Of a stretch of DNA of 53,170 bases, positions 41,082-50,955 are shown in pieces. The notes beneath the pieces were generated by a model, which saw nothing but the letters and a program-made list of their open reading frames with translations, did no database searches and was not told the origin of the DNA. The position numbers and the translations under genes were made by a program. Source of the DNA: Arsenophonus sp052174495 (GTDB lineage Bacteria; Pseudomonadota; Gammaproteobacteria; Enterobacterales; Enterobacteriaceae); assembly GCA_052174495.1 (NCBI GenBank), contig JBQMRR010000041.1, positions 1 through 53,170 of the forward strand. Reading direction: 5' to 3'. How positions within the stretch are numbered: the stretch's first letter is position 1; each line of letters begins with the position of its first letter.

Positions 41082-43240
41082 TAGTTGTCACATCTTGGAA
41101 AGAGTATGGTTTTTTAGCTAAATTGGCAAAGGTTGTTGCTTTAATTACAGAATAATTTGTGTAGATAGATCTATATTTTAATTACTGTGGTTTTAAATAA
41201 TCTACTTCAGGCTAGACAATTTAATAAATAAAACAATCCCATATCAAGAAATCTAGTCAGTCATCTTTTTAATTGGCTAATATAATTTCATATTTTAAAA
41301 TATGAAATTCCTTACCAATAACTTTCTGATTACCTGACCTTATTAGTCGATGGTGACTAATTTTATGCTTGTTAGGGAAGGTTTATATGATTTTTCTCAT
41401 CCAAATAAAAGATGGACTCTTATCTATGATTGGTTCAAGAAAAAGAGCTCATACTCTGTATTAAACTCTTAAAGAATCTTATCGCTTACATAAGCCTCTA
41501 TTCTTTAGAAATTAAGACCACAACTTATTCTTTTCTTTTATTTCTTTCTTATCCAAGGTTTTTTAGCTTTCCTATATGGAATATAACGCTTTTCTTTAAA
41601 AGCTTCATAGAAAAATATTTTGTCGATTTCGACAATACAGCTTAATGTATTTATCTTGGCTGTCACTGATGAAGCAAGAAAGTAAGGGAAACCCAGTCTA
41701 TCTAAAGACTGTTTTAAATTAATATTTTCTTGTTTTTCTAACTTCCGTAAAGCTAAGTTCCGTAAAGTTAAACTATTTAACATACATCGTATATAAATAA
41801 ACTATTTATCCTTTTGATATAGTTTCGCCAGGGACTTACAGAGATTATTAAATGTTTTCCTGCAATCGTGAATTTTAGAAAAATATCACTGTAATTCTAA
41901 TGAATATCCATAGTAGATAACATGTTCAGTGTGATATTATAGGCGTAATAAAGTACGAATGAGTTTATTTAATGCATGAATCGATATCCATCCTTCGATA
42001 GATTATATCGTTGAGTCAATTAATGAGATGCAACTTTATATCTTTAAATATATTTTTATATTGATATGAAGTAAAAAAAAAGAGTTTCTTGATCTATATC
42101 ATTGTTTTTCAAAACAATCTCTATAGCGAAAATTCTTTTTACAGTATAAGAGATTTTTATCAAAAATATTTTCAAGGGTAACTTTTTAAATAATTCAGGT
42201 TTAACTTTTAATCAATCTTTCATAAGACTAAAATGTAGTTTACTACTTATTACTTGATTCAGATCATATCTGATTATACAATAAAACATATTAATGTAGA
42301 CTAATCTTAAACTCCTAACTAGAATTAAAATGATGGCTTTCCAGCCTATCTATAACACCCATTACACCCATTAAATCGCTCGAGCATAGTATTTATGGAT
42401 GCATCGATGGGCTAAAAGTCGGTGCTCTTTACCAAGTTCTGCTTGTAAATCGGTAAATTTATGTTTTTCGATGAATAAATGTTTTTACAATCTAAAAGGC
42501 AATCTGCAAATTCTCTTTCTTATATCCGCAAGAATCTAATGGGTAACTATTGTAGCTGTTTAATTAAGATCACATAAAAAGAGTTGAGCATTAACCACGG
42601 TCTCGATCTTGAGTAGACGAATAAAATTTATTGAGTGGCGCGATCTTTTCTTATGAAAAGATAACATCGTAAAGTTGTATTTACATTTGTAGAAAATATT
42701 TATATCTACGTGAAAAAATTATGCTCGTGATCTTATATGCTTTATGTTTGGATTTATAACTTTTCCCTCTATCTTATTTTAGATAGATTTCTCACTTCAT
42801 ATCTACGTAAACAACAATATCCAGTAGAGATTAAGATAAAACGAAGTACAGGAATTCGCGTCTAACTCCCACTGCCACTGTCAGAAAATTGTTGAGTAGA
42901 GAAAAATTACTTTTGTATGAAAACGACAACAGCGCTTATTGAGCAGGCAACAATATTATCAGTAAACGATTGAGATATTAGTTTCAAGAATCAACATTGT
43001 CTCGTTTTTACTTTTTAGACATGGTAAATTCGGAGGTATCATAACATCTATCTAAAGTAGATGCATTCTCTCTTTCTCTTTTTTTCCTGGATATTACTTT
43101 GATTTAGGTGTTATAGTTCTTAATAATAGAGCCTAATCATCATAATATTTTCTTCTCAATTATATTCATTAGTAATCATCTTGCTATAAATATGTTTATA
43201 CGAGAAAGGTCTATATAATGACTTAAGACTAAATAACTAA
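41082..43240 (-). mobile_element. IS481-family relic, split by an IS1595-family copy
   Basis: A short 3' end piece (41082-41116: cacatcttggaaagagtatg, then gtttttt) is separated by an IS1595 element from the rest of the IS481 copy (42170-43240), which resumes with actttttaaataattcaggt and so on. Other copies show these pieces contiguous (tgtttttaaatgatttaggt at 1126; tagtttttgaataattaaaa at 49768). Blocks at 42600-42860 include the decayed catalytic region. No intact frame. Confidence 0.65.
41117..42170 (-). mobile_element. IS1595-family element inserted in IS481, decayed
   Basis: The left end agctaaattggcaaaggttg matches the family terminal repeat, and the right end is a degraded inverse. 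The minus strand keeps an open stretch (41538-41783) reading SSVTAKINTLSCIVEIDKIF, then EKRYIPYRKAKK. This is the IVEVDE catalytic motif (here IVEIDK, with the catalytic aspartate kept but the glutamate lost) and the RGGK-type basic region of ISXO2/IS1595 transposases. T-rich flanks (tttttt on both sides) are compatible with a target duplication. Confidence 0.7.
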
Positions 43241-43311
43241 TATACGCTTTTATTGTATTGTATATTTTGCTATTTTCCGTCTAAAATTACCGTTTTATTT
43301 TGTTATTACAT

Positions 43312-44001
43312 TTAAATAAATTTAAACGCGTTACCATTAAAGATATTCAAGACTAACCTCTCTCTAGAAAGAGGTTCCCTAGCTATTTTTGCCATTTCAA
43401 AACATCCAGCAATATAAATTTCATTTTTTTTAAAAGAATCAAATCATCCAATACAACAGTAAAAATCATACCTTTTCATCTTCACTAATCTAATTTAGAT
43501 TATTAAACAATAAGAATAATTTTTATGTTTCAATATTGCTCTGAAAGAAACTGCAATTCATCTAAATCATATAAGTATTTTAACCTTTTATTCCTAATAA
43601 AAGATAATATCTCTGTCAGAATTTTATTCCAATACATCATATAAAATAATAGCACAAATATTAAGAAAATCCTGTTCTCCGTCAATAAGAACTATTGATT
43701 TTATTTCCCTGACTAAATCAAGCTTTACTATGAGGTATATAAATATTAATACTATTCTACGAAAAATGTACTCTATAGTAACCGCCATGGTATAAAGATG
43801 AAATTCCGACATACTAATATGTAATTCAATTATCTTTCTAAAAGAATTAAAGCTAAAAAATAGACGTTTATCACGGTTATTTGCAATAACCATTAAATAT
43901 TCATTAACACGAAAAAAATTAACTATTACTTAATAATCGAACATAATAGCTATATCAGTGGTAGTTTCTATAGAAACTACCTTACAACTTGATATTGTTA
44001 T
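43312..44001 (-). pseudogene. fre: decayed NAD(P)H-flavin reductase Fre
   Basis: Fre reduces free flavins with NAD(P)H and is the usual neighbour downstream of ubiD. The relic spans the whole gene (690 bp; E. coli 702). It starts with CKVVSIETTTDIAIMFDY, then YLMVIANNRDKRLFFSFNS, IIELHISMSEFHLYTMAVT and IVLID; it ends with EIYIAGCFEMAKIA and GNAFKFI before the stop. These match the E. coli order YLMVVMDERDKRPFS, FIELHIGASEINLYAKAV, DIYIAGRFEMAKIA, GDAFAFI. The start codon is ATA (43999-44001) instead of ATG, the flavin-site RPFS has become RLFF, and stops and frameshifts occur, so it is dead. The 89-codon ORF at 43624-43893 is a surviving piece of it. Confidence 0.9.
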
Positions 44002-45483
44002 TCAGATCCTATTACAATCTAAAATATTCAATTCATGCCAAATATCATCTATCCGTTTTTTTATTTTTTCTGTCATAACAATTGGACGACCCCACTCTCG
44101 TTGTGTTTCACCCAACCATTTATTGGTTGCATCAAGTCCCATTTTTGAACCTAAACCTGAAATGGGTGATGCAAAATCAAGATAATCAATCGGAGTATTT
44201 TCCATTATAATGGTGTCTCGTGCTGGATCCATTCTGGTTGTTATTGCCCAAATAACATCATTCCAGTCACGAGCATTAATATCCTCATCACAGACAATAA
44301 CAAATTTTGTATACATGAATTGTCGTAAATAAGACCAAACCCCCATCATAATACGCTTAGCATGTCCAACATATTGTTTTTTTATTGTTACCACAGCGAG
44401 CCGATAAGAGCACCCTTCAGGGGGTAAATAAAAATCAACAATTTCTGGAAACTGTTTTTGTAAGATAGGGACTAAAATCTCATTCAATGCAGCACCTAAA
44501 ACAGCAGGTTCATCAGGAGGGCGGCCAGTGTAGGTTGAATGATAAATAGCATCACTACGTTTAGTAATATGTGTAACGGTAAATACTGGAAATTTATTGC
44601 CTTCATTATAATAGCCCGTATGATCTCCATAAGGCCCTTCTAGTGAAAATTCCTCAGGATCAATATAACCTTCAAGAATAATTTCTGCACCTGACGGGAC
44701 TTCAAGCTCATTAGATATACATTTTACAACAGATGAACGATCTCCACGCAATAATCCAGCAAATGCATATTCGGAAATCGCATCCGGAATAGGTGTTACC
44801 GCAGCTAAAATAGTAGCAGGATCAGCTCCTAAAGCTACTGAAACAGGAAAAGGTTTATCTGGATATTTATTACACCATTCTTGAAAATCCAATGCCCCAC
44901 CTCGATGAGATAACCAACGCATGATCAATTTATTTTTAGTTAATAATTGTTGACGATAGATACCTAGATTTTGTCGTGTTTTATGAGGCCCTCGAGTAAC
45001 CGTCAATCCCCATGTTATAAGTGGTGCTACATCTTCTGGCCAACAATGCATTATTGGAATACCAAATAGATCAATATCATCACCTTTCCAAATTTGTTCT
45101 TGACAGGATGCTAACTTTAATCTTTTAGTTGGCATATTAAGTACTTGCTTAAATTTTGGTAATTTCTCAATTAAATCAACGAATCCTTTAGGTGGATCCG
45201 GTTCTTTAAGAAAGGTCAATAATTTGCCAATTTCATGCAATGCTTTGATATTTTTTTGCCCCAAACCCATCGCAACGCGCTCAACGGTTCCAAATAAATT
45301 ACATAGAACTGGCATAGAAAAACCTTTAGGGTTTTCAAATAATAGTACAGGCCCACCTGCTCGCAGAGTTCTATCTGCTATTTCTGTCATTTCTAAATAA
45401 GGATCGACTTCATAGCTTATACGCTTCAGTTCTTTTTTCTGTTCTAATAATGATATAAAATCTCTAAGATCACGGTATTTCAT
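44002..45483 (-). CDS. ubiD: 4-hydroxy-3-polyprenylbenzoate decarboxylase UbiD
   Basis: UbiD decarboxylates 3-octaprenyl-4-hydroxybenzoate in ubiquinone synthesis, using prenylated FMN made by UbiX. It has 493 residues (E. coli 497). The prFMN and metal site region includes TRGPHKTRQNLGIYR (about 164-178), LSHRGGALDF (191-200) and the signature EGPYGDHTGYY (about 289-299). STYTGRPPDEPAVLG and RMDPARD are also intact. The next gene, fre, has decayed right up to the ubiD stop. No clear Shine-Dalgarno precedes the ATG. ubiX is not in the window. With ubiB, ubiE and ubiJ, four ubiquinone genes survive here. Confidence 0.97.
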   Translation of the reverse strand: MKYRDLRDFISLLEQKKELKRISYEVDPYLEMTEIADRTLRAGGPVLLFENPKGFSMPVLCNLFGTVERVAMGLGQKNIKALHEIGKLLTFLKEPDPPKGFVDLIEKLPKFKQVLNMPTKRLKLASCQEQIWKGDDIDLFGIPIMHCWPEDVAPLITWGLTVTRGPHKTRQNLGIYRQQLLTKNKLIMRWLSHRGGALDFQEWCNKYPDKPFPVSVALGADPATILAAVTPIPDAISEYAFAGLLRGDRSSVVKCISNELEVPSGAEIILEGYIDPEEFSLEGPYGDHTGYYNEGNKFPVFTVTHITKRSDAIYHSTYTGRPPDEPAVLGAALNEILVPILQKQFPEIVDFYLPPEGCSYRLAVVTIKKQYVGHAKRIMMGVWSYLRQFMYTKFVIVCDEDINARDWNDVIWAITTRMDPARDTIIMENTPIDYLDFASPISGLGSKMGLDATNKWLGETQREWGRPIVMTEKIKKRIDDIWHELNILDCNRI

Positions 45484-45714
45484 TATATATTTTGTACTTT
45501 TTAATTTACTGTAGCTACATTATAAATTTTTTCATACAGCTCACCAACAAAGATTTAATTTTTTTAAATCGATGAGTATTTTAAATTAATTGCAATGCAA
45601 CTAAATAGTTATTTTAACATAAGTTGTTAGTAAAAATCCCCTTTTAATGTATCAAAGGATTTTAGCTAGAGAGGTATAGGTTCTCATAAAAGCAAATAGT
45701 TATACGGATAAAAG
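45484..45714. other. spacer upstream of ubiD
   Basis: AT-rich; presumably holds the ubiD promoter but no convincing motif was found. E. coli rfaH, the usual upstream neighbour, is not readable. Confidence 0.4.
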
Positions 45715-46073
45715 AGACTCTTTCTGACTTCCTAGCAACATAAACTCGCTGAGTCATATTGTTGAAATAAATAAAATATTTTTCTTTAATAATATAAATG
45801 AAACTGTTATTTCCCATATAGGAAAGTAGAAAATGCCGGAGAGGGAAAGTAAAAGAAAGAAGAAATCGTGTTCTTATAATCGACTAAGTTCGACAGGGTC
45901 ATGCAAACAATAGTTTTTAAAAAGTTAAATGTAGAGTATGTTAACCGTTTTTTTAAGCTAATTATTGATAAAGAGTCCACTCTTTGTTTAGATGGAGCTA
46001 AATAGTACAAAACTTTGCAGCGAGCATAAAATTAATTATCATTGCCTAATATTAGGAGATAATCAGAAAGTTA
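45715..46073 (+). mobile_element. IS1595-family fragment
   Basis: This aligns with the second half of the plus-strand copies (for example catataggaaagtagaaaat at 45818 and tcatgcaaacaatag near 45900 against 6590-6650). The 5' half is absent and the 3' end is cut off by IS256 ends at about 46074. The minus-strand ORF at 45807-46010 is a shadow. Confidence 0.55.
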
Positions 46074-46290
46074 TAAGTTATGTTAATTTCTGGTAGTATT
46101 AGGTTCAAAGATGAGGGCGTATCCTAACGATTGATTTCGTGAATAATGTTAACAACAGAGAGATGATATGCCATAAAAGTTTTAGCCTACTGGATATCCC
46201 GCAAAAGCAAATATTATCTTGATCGCTTTCATGAACGGTTCCCCTAATCCACTAGGAAATTAATAGCACCGTTGGTTGAGTCTTATATAG
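46074..46290 (+). mobile_element. IS256-family 5' end, plus strand (left arm of inverted pair)
   Basis: taagttatgttaatttctgg is followed by gattgatttcgtgaataatg, gagatgatatgccataaaag and catgaacggttcccctaatc. This is the first 200 or so bases of the IS256-family element, closely matching 26126-26330. Confidence 0.65.
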
Positions 46291-46490
46291 CTCAACAAGA
46301 GTGCATTAGATCCTGTCACCATTATGAATTAGTTTATGTAATGGTCAGAAAATAATATCTGGTTTCGCAAATACCTTTAGAGTAAACTTTTCATAATATA
46401 TCATCTATATATTATTGATATTATTCAAAAAATCAATTAGCAGAATATGCCACCATCTCTACGAGAACACAATCCACTAAAATTAACATA
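46290..46490 (-). mobile_element. IS256-family 5' end, minus strand (right arm of inverted pair)
   Basis: Read on the minus strand, this again gives the 5' end of the IS256-family element (gattttttgaataatatc, gatgatatattatgaaaag, attacataaactaattcata), aligning with the end at 49480-49653. Together with 46074-46290 it forms an imperfect inverted repeat with arms of about 200 bp. Confidence 0.6.
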
Positions 46491-46639
46491 ACTCTATAAG
46501 TTTATTAAATTATCTAAATAAAATATATTTGTATAATAAATATACAACTAGCATTTAACTAAATTAATTTCAAAAATAAATAATAATAAAAATAACTACT
46601 AATATATCGTTTATTGCATCTCTTTAACCAATTAAATCA

Positions 46640-48019
46640 CACGTGAAAATTGACATTTACGCATTTAGTTGCGCAAGTAAGTATTAAAACACATACATAT
46701 ATTACGGATTAACAGTTGGCCTTTAGGGGGGTAATTTGTAGTTTTTTTGATTAACAATCAGTAAACAATCTATTATCAGAGATTGCAATAATTGTAAATC
46801 TGCAAAAAATAATCTTTAAAATTAATCTGATAATAATCTTCAATCTAAGCATAATCTAAATAAAAATTGCAGATTAAAGTTTTAATGATATTACGTCGCA
46901 TACAATTATCCTGTGTCAAAGATAAACTTTTCCATAATGCATGTTGGTATAATTTTTAATGGTCTCATAGTAAGCGCCTAAATCCTTTTGATTTTGCGCA
47001 TAATCATCACCTAACATGCTAATTGCTGACACACCAAGTCTTAAAAGTAAGATCACAGTTCTACTGAGTAGTTATAGCCCTGAAAATTACGATGCAAGAT
47101 CTCATTACGTTGTGCAATAGCCAGTTCATCATTAGGTTTAGAAAAATGATCCATCGCAATAAATTGATAACCATTTTTCGTCAAGGTGAAAATAATTTGC
47201 TGTAAAATACCTAGTTTTTGTTCTGCTGTCGGTAAATCTTGCAGCTTTATTTTGCATTGAGCTGTAAATAAATTGGGTATATGGGCATAGTTAAACACAC
47301 TTAAACTATCAGGCGAAAGTGCTAATTACTCGTTCTAGCTCTAAAGTAAAAACAAAAGTTTCTTTCTTTGTCTAGGTAAACCCATAAATTAAATCAATAC
47401 TAGTGGACTAAATCCCATGTCTTTAGCACGTTGAATTAAAACGAAAATACCACCGTCATCCTGTTGACGGTTAATTAAATATTGTACCTGTTTATTAAAA
47501 TCCTGTACGCCTATACTAAGGCAATTAAAACCCCCTGCATCACAAGTGATCAATAACATCAATTCTATTTCTCGCGGATCAATTTCAATTGATATTTCAG
47601 CATTGGCGCAAAATAAAAATGTGATTTTTAACATTACTAATAGATGACTGATCTGGAACTTATTCAAGTAAGTCTATATTCCACCATCCAAATGCATTTG
47701 GGTAACAGTTCTATTATAAATAATCTTGCTTGTTTTATTATCTCTTTTGCTAAAACCTGTAAATAGTTATCTACTTTATATTTATGGCGAGTCACAAACT
47801 TATTACAGCCAAAAAAATAACACAGTTTATGACAAAACAGAATATGTACATAAAGAGATAGAAGTCTATCAGGATAGCGATTGGCAGCAATAATAAAATT
47901 ATTATTAATATATAATAGTGATTAAATTCTAATATAGTAGGATAAGAAGTATATCTAAGGCCTGCATAATTATATTTTTGAATAATGGAAAAATCCCAAA
48001 TAATATTTTTCTCTGACAT
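46640..48019 (-). pseudogene. hemN: decayed oxygen-independent coproporphyrinogen III oxidase HemN
   Basis: HemN is a radical-SAM enzyme making protoporphyrinogen IX without oxygen. On the minus strand the relic spans the gene. The N-terminus at 48019 reads WDFSIIQKYNYAGLRYTSYP; the cysteine cluster region is scrambled near 47800-47850 (FVINCVIFLAV for FCHKLCYFCGC). ANAEISIEIDPREIELM and LSIGVQDFNKQVQYLINRQQ (47389-47667) follow, then FNYAHIPNLFTAQCKIKLQD and MDHFSKPNDELAIAQRNEIL (47053-47298), then a degraded C-terminus down to about 46640. Frameshifts, stops and loss of the CxxxCxxC cluster make it inactive. The three ORFs visible in this span are fragments of one gene. Confidence 0.93.
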
Positions 48020-48351
48020 ATATTATTCTTTAATAATAGCCATCTACTAGCTTATAGCTAAACTTACATTACTGTATTCATTACTAGAGTATCTTAAGTA
48101 GTAAAATTATCTTGAGATTATGTAAATGGTATAATAACCTTATTAAACAAACTATTTAAAATGATTAACGTTGATAATTAAAGATTATTATTGATAAGTT
48201 ATTTATGATTAATCAGTAATAGATACTACTAATGTTATTAGGGAATAACACGCAGAATTATCATAAGATCTAATGCATAAAAATCAAGTTAAGTTGAACT
48301 AATGCTTAGTGCATCTATTCTCATCTTTAAATTAGACATTATTTACCACTA
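48020..48351. other. spacer upstream of pseudo-hemN
   Basis: AT-rich sequence between the dead hemN and an IS256 copy. No gene, RNA or clear promoter was recognised. Confidence 0.4.
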
Positions 48352-49653
48352 TAGTTATCAGATTAATTCCATTATCTGAGTCTAACTTTTTTGAGCAGAC
48401 AGGAGCAGATTAAATAACATTGAAATAGTTGTTTCTTGAAACATAGTGGTTCACGCTTCGGCTTCATAGCCCCAACTCTTGCAAAAAGTCGATTTATTCA
48501 AATTCACCGTTCTTATGATGCCGCTACCCTGAAGGGAATTGATAGAATGCCAGTCATTCTTGTCAATCTTTCTGCAGCCTCTTTATCGCTGCAGAATACG
48601 TTAAAAACCTTATTAATAAAATATCAAGTGCTTTATTAGTGGCATCGCAGCCCTCTTTTCTAGGGAGTTAGGGTTTCTCCTGAAGATTAAGCGTCAACTT
48701 TCATTTGCATGGACTTTGTGAAATGAAGCTACTGTATTATCTATTTTGTATAGATAATGACTTTAATGCTGCTTATTCGGGAATATTCTTTTGGCGGCCA
48801 ATGCATTTCCAAAAAGCAAGAGACCAAAACTTCTCTAGCAAGCCTGGTAGGCACGATTAAGCAAACGCTCTCACTAAAATATTAATAAGTTCAGTCCATA
48901 GTGCGCTTCTGACTCTTAATAACCATCTTCGATCGCAATGAGCTCCTTATGTTCATGTTCGGTGATGTCAATAATAAGCAGCGAATAAAAACAATCAGAT
49001 TGCCTGATAGAATAGTATATATGCCATATCAACATAAAAATAACGTAGCAGTATCGCTTTAAACCACGAAGCTACCATTTCATATATTCTTGAAACCATT
49101 ATTGTTTTAATCTGGTGATAATCTACCAACAGGAGACCATGCGCTTTTTTGAGAGAAATGATGCAATAGTTTTGTAAAATCACTAGTGGAGACGATTCAT
49201 AGGCATATAGCCATAGTAGTAACTCTTCACTATTTTGCATACTTCAGATAAGAAGGCCAGCGATGAGCTGTTGAAAGATATTCTATTACCGCTGTTATCC
49301 CTGAGCTTAATTATACTTTAATCTCAATATAGTCAATACTCCGTCTTGTAAGTGCCTGTGGAAAATAACTGTTACAGATTACAGGTTGAGGCTAATCAAC
49401 AAGGCAAGAATTAGGATGTTCTTGCAGCATGAATTCGAATTCCATCTTAACATTAGCGCCTATCAGCTTCCTTTGGCAGCATTACAAATGATTTCATGTA
49501 ATGAATGAAGCTAATATTTAATTTTTTGGATACCTGTAGGATAGAACTTTTATGACATATCATCTCTCTGCTGTTAAAATCATTCACAAAATTAATCAGG
49601 TAGGATACGCTAGCATCTCTGAAATCACATACATCAGAAATGAGAATAGCTAA
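48352..49653 (-). mobile_element. IS256-family element, decayed, minus strand
   Basis: About 1.3 kb with ends tagttatcagattaattcc (48352) and acatcagaaatgagaatagct (about 49653). It aligns throughout with the minus-strand copy at 6659-8044, for example attcttatgatgccgctac (48506) against attcttattgatgccaatgc (6925), and the blocks at 48980-49030 and 49480-49620. The ORFs at 48436-48639 and 48995-49240 are fragments or shadows of this relic. No intact frame. Confidence 0.68.
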
Positions 49654-49739
49654 ATTAATATATAACAGAGTATAAACAGTACTCAGATCATGAACATTCT
49701 TAAAACAAGGATATCTCTACATCGCAACACCATAGTCTG

Positions 49740-50835
49740 TTATCTTCTTAAATCCAAGAAATAGTATAGTTTTTGAATAATTAAAATTTAACCTTGAACT
49801 AATCTTTCATAGACTATAATGGAGTTATATTATTTAATGCTGATTGAGGTAATTTCTAATTATACAGCTAAATATATCAATGCATAATGATCTGAAACTC
49901 TTTAGCAAAATTAAAGTAAAGGCTTTGCAACCTATCTTCTATACGCTGTTAAATTGCTCAACCATACCATTTATTTGGAGACGTATTGATGCGCTAAATT
50001 CGTACTATATAGTAAGCTATGACACAAACAATCCAATTCATATTTTCCAATAGTTGAATAATTTCACAAACAAAAATAGAGTTTATAAATTCTTTACCAT
50101 TGTTTATAAATATCTATAAGCACCCAATGGATAGCTATTGGATATGATTGGTTATGATCAGGTAAAAAGCGTCGAGCATTAACCGCAGTCTTGAACTTAT
50201 AAAGACGGATAAAATCTATCGAGTAGCGCAATCTATATCCTACGAAAAGATAACGTCGTGAAATTCTATTTATTATTTATGAAATATATTGCTTATCTAC
50301 ACGACTAGATAAGCAGGCTGTAGTTTTTAACTGCTTTATATATCTGCTTTAAGAAACTTCTCCCTACCTTATTTCACGTAAATTTCTATTCCGTTCCTAC
50401 ATAAACAGCAATCTATAGCGGGGCGAGATACAAGAGAGTTTGGTAATTCGCGTACGGGAGAACCTCAACTCCCCCTTTCCTTCAGCTTCTCTAAAAGATT
50501 TTCACATAAAATAATTACGGCTTATTTAAGCAGGCGACATAAGATTATCTGGCAAACGATTGGTAATATAGCTGTAATCATCAACATCATACCGTCTTAT
50601 ACCATAGAACGGTAAGTTCAGATTTGCTATAATGCTTTGCAAAAGTAGATTTGTCTCTCTTGTCTAGTCTTAAAAGCAGCACTTAATTTTTGGTGTTATA
50701 ATCATCTGATTTTAAGGAGTTTCATGATCATGATATTTTACTCTAAACTATATTTCAGTAGCTCATATAGCCCTGAATAAAGCTATGCGATGAGAGCTAT
50801 ATAATAATTCTGGATCAAACTTCCACATAAGATCT
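49740..50835 (-). mobile_element. IS481-family element, near full length, decayed
   Basis: This minus-strand copy of about 1.1 kb is not interrupted by another IS. It begins near 49740 (taaatccaagaaatagtata) and ends near 50835 (gagctatataataattctgg). Minus-strand translation of 50170-50270 gives DFIRLYKFKTAVNARRF-like sequence, the region after the first catalytic aspartate. Stops are frequent. Confidence 0.62.
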
Positions 50836-50955
50836 TAATCTTCGTTAAGAAGATAATTTCTAGTTATTAACTATATAAATTTATTTTTCATTCAGAAAAT
50901 AAATCAATTCTTTGAAAATATCAATTAACCAGTTCATACTTTTTATTTAAAATAA

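Noticed and set aside
41538..41783. 81-codon minus-strand ORF as a separate gene
   Set aside because: It is the catalytic-core fragment of an IS1595-family transposase (IVEIDK, RYIPYRKAKK) and is annotated with that element.
43624..43893. 89-codon minus-strand ORF as a hypothetical gene
   Set aside because: It is the central part of a decayed fre that spans 43312-44001.
47053..48019. Three consecutive minus-strand ORFs as three hypothetical genes
   Set aside because: All three are fragments of a single hemN, in order and on one strand, separated by frameshifts and stops.
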